A DNA stretch of 64,000 nucleotides from contig NZ_CP083405.1 of the NCBI RefSeq assembly GCF_000975265.2, positions 2,790,001-2,854,000 of the forward strand, written 5' to 3'. A program made the translations under genes and the position numbers. The stretch comes from Mycobacterium lepromatosis. Its GTDB lineage: Bacteria > Actinomycetota > Actinomycetes > Mycobacteriales > Mycobacteriaceae. Shown piece after piece: positions 41,330-53,396 of this stretch. Within the stretch, counting starts at the first letter, position 1; each line of letters starts with the position of its first letter. The notes below the pieces were generated by a model. That model did not search any database. It was not told the origin of the DNA and worked only from the letters and a program-made list of their open reading frames with translations.

Positions 41330-41950
41330 AGCGGAGACTGATTGCGGATCGACTCGTCGCGAATCAGGCCACGCAGCAGCGCGGTGCTGAATTCTGAGGC
41401 GATTTCCCTGGCAGTCCGGCATACACCTTCGGCCATAACCAGCGATAGCTGCCCAATGTCACCCCGATGCCACAACGTGCGAGCCGCACTAAAATAATAA
41501 TAATCGCCGTTGGCAGTGCGGCGGTCGATCAGGCCAGACATGCGCTGGTGTAACTGCACTTTCTTTCCACGGACCTCGGTGATTCGTTCGGTAGTGAACT
41601 ATTCGGTGATGTACGGCTGCTCCTGGAAATACACAGCCGCACGCTCCGGATCGCCCGCGACCCTGCGTAAGCAGTCGAACAACATATTGTGTAGCGCGCT
41701 TCGCGGGACGGACCGGCGGGCAGGGCCGCCTGCGGGCCTTCGTACAACTGACGGTATTTGTCGAACAGAATCAGCGACTTGCTAGCATAGCAATGGTACA
41801 CCGTCACCTTGTTCAGCCCGATCACATCGGCTCGACGATGTCGTCCATGCGGGTGGCACGGTAGCCACGAGCCGCAAATAGCTTGGTGGCGGAAGCAAAC
41901 AACTCCTCACGGCGGCTCAGCCCAGCTGCTTGATGACGATGCCGGCTGTA
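41330..41950 (-). pseudogene. Decayed TetR-family regulator (Rv0158-like)
   Basis: The N-terminal SRREELFASATKLFA helix near 41910, the recognition-helix region IGLNKVTVYHCYASKSLILF near 41820 and ligand-domain pieces such as VQLHQRMSGLIDRRTANGDY near 41560 are in order but in different frames. In Mtb Rv0158 lies just before pntAa/pntB; here it is downstream of pntB in the inverted block. Confidence 0.8.
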
Positions 41951-42271
41951 CTCAACTATCGCCCTATCGTCGCTGCGGGCGGACCGCACTTAGCCCGACT
42001 AAGGAAAGTATCAATCGACTGGCTGGACAGTTGAGGCAAGCGACCACTATCTGGAGCACCTATGCGAAGAGGACTAGACTTTCGGCGAACTAGTTGCAAA
42101 ACGAGAGGCAGTTTAATGGATCCGAGTCCTGATTACGATATTAGTGACGAGATCGAATACTTTTTCAGGTACATAACTTGGAGCTTCCGCGGGGTTGCCG
42201 ACGGTAACGGATATCTTCCTCCCGTCTAGAACGTCGCAGCACTTCAACTCGGCTTTACGTTCGATCCAAGG

Positions 42272-43690
42272 CTACAGCAGCTTCAGTTCCTCAGTGACTT
42301 CAGTCACCGACTGTTTAGCATCACCGAACAACATGGTTGTACCATCGGCATAAAACAGCCGGTTGTCAATGCCAGCAAATCCGGAGTTCATCGACCGCTT
42401 AAGCACGATAACCGACTTCGCTTTATCCACATTCAGGATCGGCATGCCGTAGATCGGGCTAGTTGTCTCGTTACGGGCCGCCGGATTAGTGACATCGTTG
42501 GCGCCGATGACAATCGCAACATCGGTGCGGGCGAACTCGTCATTGATATCGTCCATGTCCTTCATGGAATCGTAATCGACCTCGGCCTCGGCCAGCAACA
42601 CATTCATGTGTCCGGGCATCCGGCCGGCAACCGGGTGGATCGCGTACTTCACCGGCACACCTTTGTTCTCCAGCAAGGACGCCATGTCTTTGACAACGTG
42701 CTGGGCCTGCGCGACTGCCAGGCCGTAGCCCGGCACCACGATCACTTGGTTGGCGTAAGCCATCTGGATCGCCGCATCGGCTGCCGAAGTGGATTTGACG
42801 TGCTTGTAACCGTCACAGCTGGGTGCCACGCCGCCGCCACCGAAACCTCCTGCAAGGATCGCGGGTATGGAGCGGTTCATAGCCTTGGCCATGAGATTGG
42901 TCAAGATCGAGCCGGACGCGCCGACAATCATGCCGGCCACGATGATTGCGGTGTTGTTCAGCGCCAGGCCCGCCGCCGCCGCCGAAAGCCCGGTCATGGC
43001 ATTGAGCAAGGAGATGACCACCGGCATGTCGGCGCCGCCGATCGACAGCACCACCATCAGGCCTAATACACCGGCGGTGACCAGCAACCCGATCATCCAC
43101 CACAACGACGCACCGCCAGAGCCGGGCTGCGCGTGCAGACCGATGACCACTGCGGCGACTATGGCACCGACCAACAGTAGCAAGTTAATAGGCTGCTGAA
43201 CCTTGCCAAAGCCGATTGGGAATCCAGAGATTGTCTCCTGCAACTTACCGAACGCGATGATCGATCCCCAGAACGAGATCGACCCTATGATCGCAGCGAA
43301 CAGCGAGGCCACCACGATATGCACAGTTGGCGACTCGTGGTGCTGAAATTCGGAGAAGCCACTAGTCTCGATGAACTCAGACAACGCAATAAGCGCAACC
43401 GTTCCGCCACCAACGCCGTTGAAGAACGCCACCAGCTGGGGCATCGCAGTCATCTTAGTCAGCCGCGCCGGAGGCAAGCCGAGGACGATGCCCACCACCA
43501 GGGCGGCAATGATCAGTAACCACTGCTCGGTGTGCCGAATTTTAACCAGCGTCGCCGCCACGGCAATGGTCATACCTACCGCAGCGATCAAGTTGCCGCA
43601 CACCGCGGTCTTGGGCCCGGTCAGGCCCATCAAGCCAGAGATGAACAATGCGAACGCAAGAATGTAGAGGCCGATCACCAAGTAGTTCAT
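42272..43690 (-). CDS. pntB: NAD(P) transhydrogenase beta subunit PntB (Rv0157)
   Basis: The 472-residue membrane protein has an N-terminal membrane domain of about nine helices (residues 1-265). It is followed by the cytosolic NADP(H)-binding domain III, which carries VIVVPGYGLAVAQAQHVVKD and the DDINDEFARTDVAIVIGAND region. With PntAa and PntAb it couples proton entry to hydride transfer from NADH to NADP+, supplying NADPH. The start overlaps the pntAb stop by four bases, and the three subunits form one operon read right to left. No damage is seen. Confidence 0.96.
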   Translation of the reverse strand: MNYLVIGLYILAFALFISGLMGLTGPKTAVCGNLIAAVGMTIAVAATLVKIRHTEQWLLIIAALVVGIVLGLPPARLTKMTAMPQLVAFFNGVGGGTVALIALSEFIETSGFSEFQHHESPTVHIVVASLFAAIIGSISFWGSIIAFGKLQETISGFPIGFGKVQQPINLLLLVGAIVAAVVIGLHAQPGSGGASLWWMIGLLVTAGVLGLMVVLSIGGADMPVVISLLNAMTGLSAAAAGLALNNTAIIVAGMIVGASGSILTNLMAKAMNRSIPAILAGGFGGGGVAPSCDGYKHVKSTSAADAAIQMAYANQVIVVPGYGLAVAQAQHVVKDMASLLENKGVPVKYAIHPVAGRMPGHMNVLLAEAEVDYDSMKDMDDINDEFARTDVAIVIGANDVTNPAARNETTSPIYGMPILNVDKAKSVIVLKRSMNSGFAGIDNRLFYADGTTMLFGDAKQSVTEVTEELKLL

Positions 43691-44025
43691 TTGACCGCCG
43701 ATTCTGCTGCTTTCTCGGTCTGGATGGCCGAGGCCTTCCTCTTACCCTTGAACATACCCAGCATCCGGTCAGTGACGATGAACCCCCCGATAACATTCAG
43801 CGTGCCGAATACGACTGCGACAAACAGGATTACTTGCACGGCAAGCGATGGTTGCTCAACCTCTCCGAACACCACCAATGCGCCAAGCAGCACAATACCG
43901 TGGATAGCGTTGGTGCCCGACATCAGCGGTGTGTGCAGTGTATTGGGGACTTTGGAGATCACAGCGAACCCGACGAACCCAGACAACACCAGAATCGCTA
44001 GGTTAGCCAATAGCTCACCATACAT
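43687..44025 (-). CDS. pntAb: NAD(P) transhydrogenase membrane subunit PntAb (Rv0156)
   Basis: The 112-residue protein has three or four membrane helices (LANLAILVLSGFVGFAVISK; the HTPLMSGTNAIHGIVLLGAL motif; VQVILFVAVVFGTLNVIGGF). It forms the first part of the proton channel, domain II. In many bacteria this is fused to PntA; here, as in Mtb, it is a separate gene. Its start directly follows the pntAa stop and its stop overlaps pntB, showing tight coupling. Confidence 0.95.
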   Translation of the reverse strand: MYGELLANLAILVLSGFVGFAVISKVPNTLHTPLMSGTNAIHGIVLLGALVVFGEVEQPSLAVQVILFVAVVFGTLNVIGGFIVTDRMLGMFKGKRKASAIQTEKAAESAVK

Positions 44026-45120
44026 CTAGGAGTCCTCTCGATCGCGAGTCACACATGACTCCACGACAACTTCGTCATCAAAGTCCGGGGCAAACTTGCC
44101 ATCCTTTATTAGTAGGTCCAACAGCGCCGTGATGTTCTTGCTGTAGAGCTCGCTGGCGTGCTCAGGCATCGTTGCCGGCAAATTCAGCGGCGCCGCAATG
44201 GTGACATCATGCTTGATCACCGTCTGCCCGGGCTCGGTGAGCTCGCAGTTGCCGCCGGTTTCCCCGGCGAGGTCCACCACCACGCTGCCAGGCTTCATCG
44301 CCTCCACCGCCGCAGCGGTCACCAACCGCGGTGCCGGCTTGCCCGGTACCAGCGCCGTGGTAATCACCACGTCGAATCCGCTGATCGCTTTTTCTAATGC
44401 CTTCTGCTGCTGAGTGCGTTCGTCATCGGTGAGCTCACGGGCGTATCCTCCCGCACCGGACGCCTCGATACCTACGTCAAGCCACTGGGCACCCACCGAC
44501 CGGACTTGCTCGGCCACCTCAGGACGCACGTCGTAGCCGGTGGTGCGCGCGCCCAGGCGCCTGGCCGTAGCCAACGCTTGCAAACCTGCCACTCCGACGC
44601 CGAGCACCAGCACGATGGCCGGTTTCACCGTGCCTGCAGCCGTCGTCAGCATCGGGAAGAATCGGGTAGATTCAGAGGCCGCGAGCAACACCGCTTTGTA
44701 CCCGGTCACATTAGCTTGCGATGACAGCGCATCCATCACTTGTGCACGCGAGATGCGCGGGATTGCCTCGAGCGCGAACGCCTGCACCCCAGCTTGCTTC
44801 AGCGCGCCGATCGAGTTGTGGGCATCGCGCGACGCCAGGAAGCCGATCAGCGTCTGCCCTCGGCGCAGCCGGCTAACCTCGGCTTCGGCCGGCGGCGCCA
44901 CTTTGACGACGATGTCGGCAGACCACGCGTCCCCTATGCGAGCGCCGGCCTCCGTGTAGAGCTGCTCGGGAAGCAATGCACCTTCGCCTGCGCCAGACTC
45001 GACCACTACCGCTAGGCCGCCGTTCACCAGCGACGCTACTGCCTTGGGCACCAACGCGACGCGCCGCTCGTCGGACCCGGACTCGGCGACCACTCCAACC
45101 GTCGTTTGCGCTTCTGTCAT
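44026..45120 (-). CDS. pntAa: NAD(P) transhydrogenase alpha subunit PntAa (Rv0155)
   Basis: The 364-residue soluble domain I binds NAD(H). It starts TVGVVAESGSDERRVALVPK, the alanine dehydrogenase/PNT N-terminal domain, and carries VLVLGVGVAGLQALATARRL with the Rossmann-like NAD motif near residue 170 and YDVRPEVAEQVRSVGAQWLD after it. The mobile-loop region GGYARELTDDERTQQQKALE is present. It is the first gene of the pntAa-pntAb-pntB operon. Upstream, 45121-45730 is decayed, so its promoter lies in that gap. Confidence 0.96.
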   Translation of the reverse strand: MTEAQTTVGVVAESGSDERRVALVPKAVASLVNGGLAVVVESGAGEGALLPEQLYTEAGARIGDAWSADIVVKVAPPAEAEVSRLRRGQTLIGFLASRDAHNSIGALKQAGVQAFALEAIPRISRAQVMDALSSQANVTGYKAVLLAASESTRFFPMLTTAAGTVKPAIVLVLGVGVAGLQALATARRLGARTTGYDVRPEVAEQVRSVGAQWLDVGIEASGAGGYARELTDDERTQQQKALEKAISGFDVVITTALVPGKPAPRLVTAAAVEAMKPGSVVVDLAGETGGNCELTEPGQTVIKHDVTIAAPLNLPATMPEHASELYSKNITALLDLLIKDGKFAPDFDDEVVVESCVTRDREDS

Positions 45121-45729
45121 GGCACGTACATCATGCTTTCTACTTTACCTGTATTATTTACTTGGCTTTGTTGCCCTGTTGCTGCATGCTAGATTGCCCA
45201 GCAGGTTGATTGCTGAGCGTGCTCAGACACTCTAACCCGATTGCCTAGCTGCAGCTCGCCGCACTGCGCGGCCTGTATGTCACTCGCTCGACATCGCTAC
45301 TAGAGCGACGCAACCTTAGCCGCGTCCAGACGCAGGGCAAGGCCCGAAATAACGGCGCTCGAATTCGGAAAGCGGCACATCAGTTAATGCTGGCTTCATC
45401 TGTGCGACATCCAGCTCGATAGAATCGAAGGCGATGATCGGAACCCCGGAAGGGGGTACATCATCAACAAGGAAAGCGGCGTCGGATTTCTCCGAGTTGG
45501 CATGGAGGACCCACAACTCTTGCGTAACAAGTAGTCGAGTTCGGGTTCTATTTTGCAAGCCAGAAACGCCATGAGCACGGTCGCTGCCGACTATGTGTTC
45601 GCTGGGTTTCCGGCATTGCGAGTCAAGCACGTAGCCCAGGCTAACCTGGTCCAAGTAGCGAGTGTTCCAGACATCCTTTGCTAACTGCATTTTTTGGATC
45701 GCGATTTTTACGGTGAACGGCGGAAACGC
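45121..45729. other. Gap upstream of pntAa, no recognisable gene
   Basis: A 124-codon minus frame (45316-45690) ends FERRYFGPC and contains no known motif. The promoter of the pnt operon should lie in the right-hand end of the gene's upstream region, but no clear -10/-35 pair stands out. Confidence 0.45.
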
Positions 45730-45754
45730 AGCGACGCCGAAACGCTAGCCGCCC

Positions 45755-46400
45755 ACGGTGCCTCCAGTCGTTGAGGATCTGAAGAACAAGGCCAAAGAGC
45801 GCGGGCCGTGGAAACTTGTTCCTACGGGTGGAGTCATGATTAACCAACCTGGAATACGCGGCGCTGCGGACCTGCTGGAGCCTGGAAATCACGCGAGATA
45901 CGTCGACTGCACGGCGGCGAACACTGGCAATATAGAGAATCTTGCCCATGGTCGACACAGACGAGCAACGCACTAGGTGTTTGCAGCAGCTGCTGAACGA
46001 CTAGATTCGCAGCGCCTTTTCGATTACCGAACCGGTAGTCGCCAACAGCGACGCCCACAATAATCAAAACCACCATCTCGCACGATGACGAAGACTACAT
46101 CCCAACGGCTACAAACGGTGGACGTCCGGGGCATCCAAACCGCGCCCCCAAATCCTCACCGCAATGGACAGCACCAATCCCGATACGGCCCACCCACCAC
46201 CAACAATCGGATAATCCTGGTGGACCGGGACGCCGGGGGAGGGTGCCTTTGCGGTGGCCGTACAGCGGCTACACGGGAGAAGAACAAATAGCAGCTTCGC
46301 GATTACGCAAGCCCGGCTGGGGGATCCTGCCGCATCCACCACGTCAGGCGTGTGCAGGCGCAACTGGCGCAGTCAACGTCACGCCACACGGACCACGTCC
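45755..46400 (+). pseudogene. fadE2: Decayed acyl-CoA dehydrogenase FadE2 (Rv0154c)
   Basis: The first frame reads VEDLKNKAKERGPWKLV, then AADLLEPGN and CTAANTGNIENL. After a shift IRSAFSITEPVVANSDAHNN (about 45998) gives the acyl-CoA dehydrogenase FAD-site motif, normally RSAFAMTEPxVASSDA. Later bits near 46120-46330 are too decayed to place. Orientation opposite to pntAa matches fadE2 next to the pnt operon. Confidence 0.75.
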
Positions 46401-48228
46401 AGTCACTTTAGGCTGGGACCAAGACAAATTCGTTAGTCATCTCCGACGGCCTACCCTGCGAAAGCAGGTCATCTAAAACTTCAGACATTTTCTGCGTCGT
46501 AGACGCAACATCACCTCAATCTCAATGTTGTGGAGGCAGAACCCCTGATAGCCCTATCCCTTCTCGGGGTCAGCTATCCCCGCAGCATTCCCCTAACACG
46601 TTGTTCGCGGTGGGCAGCTGAAATTGAGCGAAGTTGCTTAGAACCAACTGCAGGTCCACTATGGTGCGCCGGACCCAGGAAGAGGCTGCTAAACTGGGTC
46701 GATTCCTGCGCCGATATCCCGGGACAGCTTTCGAAATCCAGGTGCCCGTAGCACGGGCTCTAAGCGGTCGAGGACAAGCTTGTCAGGTATACCGCCCAGG
46801 CTATACACCGCACACCACTTGCGCTTCCGACAACGGATAGCGTTGTAGCGAAGGAGGTTCCAGTACCAAAAAGATCAGCTGGCTTAGGCCACAAGAGAAC
46901 AAGGCCACTGAACCAGGGACCTTGCTGAAGTACTCGCTCCACAGCACACACACATCACGCTGACGTTACCTAGCAGAAGTCGGTTGGCCTTAAGGATAAG
47001 GATATCATCCACAGCAAAGCCGGATTACCGGTAACTTACCGTCGATGGACAGCATTCGAATCGCGTCGCCGAAGGCTGCGCCTACCAATGGAATCGACTA
47101 CGATGCCTACATCGTTACCACAGATACATTCCCGCATCCACTGAGCCCAGCCATCAGTCAACGCCAGCAACATGCAGACGCCGAACGACGAGACGTAGTC
47201 GGTTGCGATTTCCATCCCCCGGCACAACAACGGCGGTAACTTCAGTCGATACTCACCCTTGCTTAGCAGCGGATCAAGAAAACACACCCGGAGGAGCAAA
47301 ATTTCTATGAAAAATTTGTCGGAAACATCGTCCTTATTATTGTACACTATCCCGGGTGACCAGGAAAGATATTTATATGACATAGGCTTTCATGTATTCT
47401 TCAATTGGAATCTGTAGTTTCCGCACTAGACAGACTGGCGATCTCGGATCACTGCGTGGCGATATCTTCTACCGACGATGGCTTATTAAAGTTGATGCCG
47501 TCATTCTGAAACAGCGCACGCTGCACCTTGCCAACGATGACGATATGGACCGTCGGGGTGTCTGCCGATATCCTCAGTGCACAAGTAGACCATCACGAGA
47601 AGACGGGCTCTAGTGTGAAACGTCTTTCTAGTACCTCAAGCAACATGATGTCCTGAGTCATCCTGTAGTGGCCGCAATCGAAACTACCGCATTGGCGTGG
47701 ATGTTGTACCTAGCGTCTTACAGGGCCAGCATATTGCTCGATGCCCTGGTGTGGATGCCGCGGATGTGTAGCCAGACCGCGCGCAGCACATTGTACTCGC
47801 CGTAGAAGATGCACCTTGAGCACGACGTCCCAGTTTCGGACATAATCTCATGTGAAAGGTGTCGTCGCGCAGGATCCCAGAGTTGCCCCCCTCCCCCCGT
47901 GCACAGAACCGAATTCAGTCAGCACGGGTTTGGTGGATAATGTTAGCCGCACCGCCCTCGGTGGCAGTCTTGGACAAGTTGACCAAGGGGAGTTATGTCG
48001 TTGTTACAACCGGACAGCCACCCACGTCCCGAATCTCGGCAACAACATGGTTCAATCCAGCGCCCTTACCTCACCGAGGTCCCTGACGACCACACTAGCG
48101 CCCTCCCAGGTAAGGGTGCGAGGTATGCACACCCCAGTCCCCTACCGGCTCAGGTGACAACGATGACACGATCTTGCACTCCGCGCATCAGTTTTCCCTC
48201 TGCGAAAGCTCTTGGGGGCAAACAGCAA
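46401..48228. other. Long decayed stretch before the aldehyde dehydrogenase
   Basis: Mtb has a tyrosine phosphatase (ptbB), two PE genes and two short-chain dehydrogenases here. I find no phosphatase HCxxGKDRTG motif, PE domain or SDR block that I would defend. Frames are short on both strands. Confidence 0.45.
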
Positions 48229-49659
48229 TCAGAACAACCTGCGAGCCAACTTAAAGGTAAAGGACCGCTCGGTGTACGGCGGGTAGATGATGCTCGAGAA
48301 ATCGGGGCGAGTAGGCTTGGTCAAAACCGACTTGCGGTGGCTGAACTCATCGAATCCCCACTTACCATGGTAGGCACCGATACCCGACGCGCCGACACCG
48401 CCAAACGGCAGCTTGGCCGTCAACACCTGAATGGCTAGGTGGTTGACCAGCATGCCACCCGCCGATACCTCCTCAATCACCCGAGCACGGGTTTTACGTG
48501 ATTTAGTGAATAGGTATGCTGCCAACGGCTTAGGTCGCGCGTTAATGAAAATTATTGCTTCGTCCAAGGATTGGACAGTTAGCACCGGAAGGATTGGTCC
48601 GAAAATCTCTTTTGTCATCAACGGACCTTCTAGATCAGGATCGACGACTACGGTGGGCTGGATGCGCAACGTCGACGCATTACACTTACCACCCACGGCT
48701 ACCGCACCCTTTCCTCCAACCGCGGATTGCACCTCTGCGAGATAACCACACAACCGGTCGAATTGGCGCTGGTTGACGATTCGCATGCCGCTTGGATCGT
48801 CCTGGGACCGGAACTTGGTGATAGCGAGGCAGATTTTGTTGACGAGTTCGTCGCGAATCGTCGCGTCGGCCAACACGTAGTCGGGTGCCACGCACGTCTG
48901 ACCGGCATTCAAGATTTTTATCCAGGCGATACGCTTGGCAGCCACGTCGATGTCGGCATCGGCCGCCACGATCACCGGACTCTTGCCACCTAGCTCGAGG
49001 GTGACCGGGGTAAGATGCGCCGCCGCGCCTTCGTAGACCTCGCGGCCGATCTCGGTGCCGCCGGTGAACATCACACGGTCTAGGCCCTGTGCGATCAGCT
49101 CCTGACTAACCGCGCCACCGCCCTCGACCACCACGATCGCGTCGGTGTCCAGATAACACGGAACGAGCTCGGCCATCAAGTGTGCCGAGGCGGCCGCGAT
49201 CTCTGACGGCTTGAGCACCATCGTGTTTCCCGCCGCGATAGCCCCAACTGCCGGGGCCAGCGTCAAGTAGAACGGATAATTCCAGGCGCCGATAATCAGC
49301 ACAGTCCCATACGGTTCGTATTCCACCCAGCCGCGGCCAGGGAACTGCGAAACCTCGAGGAGTCGGTAAGTGCGACGCATCCACTTACGCACTTTTTTGG
49401 CCGCATACTTCGCTTCGCTGACAGTCGTTGCGATGTCGACGATAAATGCCTCAACCGGATTGCGGTCCAGATCGTCAGCGAGCGCCTGGGCGATCGCGCC
49501 CTCGTTCTCTGTCATCAGCGCTTGCAGCGCACGCAACTGCTGCGTGCGCCAGTCGACGCTACGGGTACGGCCGCTGGCAAACGTCTGACGAAGCCGAGCC
49601 ACGATAGCCGCACTATCTACCGCCGGTGGGGCGTGCGGGGGGACCTCACTCTTGGACAC
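48229..49659 (-). CDS. Aldehyde dehydrogenase, class 3 type (Rv0147)
   Basis: The protein of 476 residues has the ALDH3-like layout. The nucleotide-fold region is ILIGAWNYPFYLTLAPAVGA with KPSEIA, the catalytic glutamate lies in LELGGKSP, and the catalytic cysteine is C256 in GQTCVAPDY. IFGPILPVL and the C-terminal PFGGVGASGIGAYHGKWGFD follow. It would oxidise fatty or aromatic aldehydes with NAD(P)+. It ends YPPYTERSFTFKLARRLF, and similar basic-hydrophobic tails in ALDH3 proteins can associate with membranes. It is followed by Rv0146 upstream on the same strand with about 270 bases between. Confidence 0.93.
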   Translation of the reverse strand: MSKSEVPPHAPPAVDSAAIVARLRQTFASGRTRSVDWRTQQLRALQALMTENEGAIAQALADDLDRNPVEAFIVDIATTVSEAKYAAKKVRKWMRRTYRLLEVSQFPGRGWVEYEPYGTVLIIGAWNYPFYLTLAPAVGAIAAGNTMVLKPSEIAAASAHLMAELVPCYLDTDAIVVVEGGGAVSQELIAQGLDRVMFTGGTEIGREVYEGAAAHLTPVTLELGGKSPVIVAADADIDVAAKRIAWIKILNAGQTCVAPDYVLADATIRDELVNKICLAITKFRSQDDPSGMRIVNQRQFDRLCGYLAEVQSAVGGKGAVAVGGKCNASTLRIQPTVVVDPDLEGPLMTKEIFGPILPVLTVQSLDEAIIFINARPKPLAAYLFTKSRKTRARVIEEVSAGGMLVNHLAIQVLTAKLPFGGVGASGIGAYHGKWGFDEFSHRKSVLTKPTRPDFSSIIYPPYTERSFTFKLARRLF

Positions 49660-49933
49660 GACATGTCTTCTGCGCGACTGATTCGGTGATCACCAGAGCA
49701 CTTCCTTCCCGCAGCTCCCTACCGCCCTCCGCGATAGCGCTCATCAGTGCTAGCGGCGATCCTAGTCACCTGGTTGAGCCAACATAGGAAGATCCAGCCC
49801 GGATCTCCCCGAAGCGGGCCTTCAGAACCCGCGGCACAAGTCTCGGATAAGCGGGCCAAGAGTCAAGACTTGTGCTGCGAACTTCGCTGGCCACTGGTTA
49901 CAATGTCCCAGGAATCGTCCGTGGTGCGCACCA

Positions 49934-50926
<993 letters not shown>

Positions 50927-50999
50927 CTAGGACTTCCTGTGTCTACGACCAACCAAGCCGAGCCATCACATCCCAATTGTTGACGCTGAGCGCCAGCAA

Positions 51000-51780
51000 G
51001 CTCCCACGGTGGTTGGCCAACCACCGTGCAGAATCTGATCAGTCAGGCTTATGGTAGGCGAGCTCTGGGACGTTGACGTTCAAACCGAGCCGGTCTCGCA
51101 TGCGCGACCAACGCTGCGGGTTGGCGCTCGAATTCAAGCCGAACGGATCGGAAGCGACCCGACTGCCCAGAGCACTAAGAGTGGTGACTATCTCGAAGAG
51201 GCGGTCAACAGTATCACCGGACAAGTACGGCAGCAAACCCTCGGCTAGCAACGCGGTTGGTTGGGAGTAGTAAAATACGGCCGCGGCTAGTGCGGCCGGC
51301 CAGGCATCAAGCAGATCCACCGGGACCGGAGAGGACTGAACGGTGGGCATCGCACCATGCGACTGCAGAATTCCCCTCTCGTATTCGACCGCTCTGGACG
51401 GGCCAATCGCGTAAACCCCAGCACCGAGCAATATCACCTACCTGCCGAATGCCAGCAGAGACGAAAGTACTCGTCAAAGAAAACGACATGGGTGTACACC
51501 GTCCGGTAGTCACAGCTAATCCGAGTCACCCGTTGCCCGTGCTCATCGCCGTCCCGTCGGGCCGAGTTCGCGTCGGCTAGCCGGACCCACGCTTGACCGA
51601 CCAACGCCACCAAGATACGGGAGAACGGGTCACGAATCAGCGGATTGGCGCCAGACACTTCCACCAACCGTGAAACGGCGCCCCCCCCTGAACGCGGTGG
51701 CGCTCACGGTTTCGGTAATCATCCAGGCACCACCAGTGCTACGCAACTACGGCAAGTCGTGGAGCCCGGTCATGTCGTTA
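51000..51780 (-). pseudogene. Decayed paralogous SAM methyltransferase (Rv0145-like)
   Basis: One frame reads VEVSGANPLIRDPFSRILVA and the other GAMPTVQSSPVPVDLLDAWP, then TALLAEGLLPYLSGDTVDRL and RDRLGLNVNVPELAYHKPD. They join at a stop in the SAM motif region (normally [10 protein letters not shown], here VILLGAGVYAIG). The order and motif spacing match the intact methyltransferase to its left, so this is the adjacent family member. Confidence 0.85.
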
Positions 51781-51839
51781 CCACGGTACAGAATTAAGTC
51801 TAGTAAGACTATAAGCATTTTGTGTCACGCATCACTATC

Positions 51840-52110
51840 GAGCAACCGAGCCTGCCAGCTAGGCGTTGGTCTGCCAGAGTGCACCGCTTAGCAGCTGGCG
51901 CAACGTCTCGGTGACAACCTCCATCTCTTCAGGGCTGTGCAGATAGCCTGCCATACGACCCCACGCCGCACAACACTACTAGCAAGGTCTCAGTCAATGA
52001 ATTAAGCATCGATGTAGCTGGCAAGCTCGCCACACTCGATGGCATCATTGACGGCCCAGTTCAAAAAATCCCGGCTAAGCCGCACGGCATCATTTTCAGT
52101 GCGACCTCAA
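51840..52110 (-). pseudogene. C-terminal remnant of a TetR regulator (Rv0144-like)
   Basis: Minus frame text MAGYLHSPEEMEVVTETLRQ and LLSGALWQTNA resembles the C-terminus of Rv0144, which lies beside Rv0145 in Mtb. The DNA-binding part is not visible. 52110-52490 shows no gene. Confidence 0.5.
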
Positions 52111-52499
52111 TTCTGGATGCCGCTGTGATTCCAGCACATTAGTGACGAGGAACGCCGATGCGGACGGAACGGAGGATGAGCGGAATGCGCTTGCATCGCC
52201 AGGTGGATGAATACCGACACTCGTCTAAGCACGGTCTTCTCTCGCTTAGCCTGGTTGATGATGGCCGCGGGTTTAGTCTACCACCTCGCGGTACAGCGCC
52301 CACTTACTGGAAAATAATTGTAGTGATTGATCGCGAGGCGAGTCAGGTCAGCACGGACCGCAATCACCTGAAAAGTCGCCCCGTCATAATCAATAACCAC
52401 GTTCACTCAACACTTCACGAGCGACGTGCACAATACGCTTGCGTGTATCGTTGACCTCCGCCGCTGGGGGACAGCCTGGCTTACGACTCAACCTAGTAC

Positions 52500-52830
52500 A
52501 GTAGTGCTAAAGTTTGCCACCATCGCCACGATGCAGCATCACGCGTTAGGCCGCCGAACTTGCCGGACTGGTAGTCGTCAAGCGCTTCGATCAATTCAGC
52601 ACAAGAGTTAATCACAAATGGTTCGCAGTGAAATACCGACCGGCGAGTCGGCAGCGCAGCCAGCATTAGCACGTTGTGCAATATGGATTTGGTCCGCCTT
52701 GACGCCGACGGTGATTCGATCGCCGGGTCCGAGAACGACCAATTGACCCTGGTTAACCGGGCCGAGACACCCGTTGTCGAACAACACACACCAATGCATC
52801 CCCGTCCGCGAGAAGCTCAACGGGTTATAA
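52500..52830 (-). pseudogene. Remnant of a pirin-family protein
   Basis: Minus frames read GPVNQGQLVVLGPGDRITVG and then PTRRSVFHCEPFVINSCAEL with IEALDDYQSGKFGGL. They resemble the C-terminal cupin of pirins (EPFVMNTxAEIxQAxxDYxxGxFG). A frameshift separates them and the N-terminal cupin is missing. 52840-53390 holds nothing recognisable. Confidence 0.6.
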
Positions 52831-53396
52831 CTATGATTTCTTCTTTGGTGACCCCACTGGCCGGCGGTGGTGTAGGTAATGATGGAAATATTCGTCGCTC
52901 TGGGTATATTATCGTCACGATAAATCGGACATGGGGGTTGTCTGGTTCGCAGATGATGCGTCCGGCGGGACCGTCGATGACCTGAACCACAACGAAATTA
53001 AAGTGATCATGTGTCTCCCTGGGAAGGGCCTAATCGTCTGCTAAATCTAAGTGCGCACCTGATCGCGGCTCCGCATGGTGAACACCATATACTAAGATGT
53101 ACTCGAAGTCCGGTGTGCACTGAGCCGCCTAGGCGTATCCATCTCGTGTTTCAAAGGCCCGGGAGACTTTCTCCTCGAACTTCTCAAATGCGACGGAAAA
53201 CTCGCCACAGAGAACAGCGCGGTAATCACGCAAGCACGTGGAAAATGTTAGCTAGGAGGATTTTGCTTGGCGCAATTCGATCGCACATCCGGTTTCCGTG
53301 TGCCGTTACATCTCATCTCCTGGGTGTAGCCTGGCTAGAGACCATCATCAGTCCCGGGCACCATCGCGGGTAAAGCCAACAGGGAGAGTTAATGTA

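Noticed and set aside
45316..45690. 124-codon minus-strand frame as a gene
   Set aside because: No motif, no ribosome site and it lies in a decayed interval; length alone is not evidence here.
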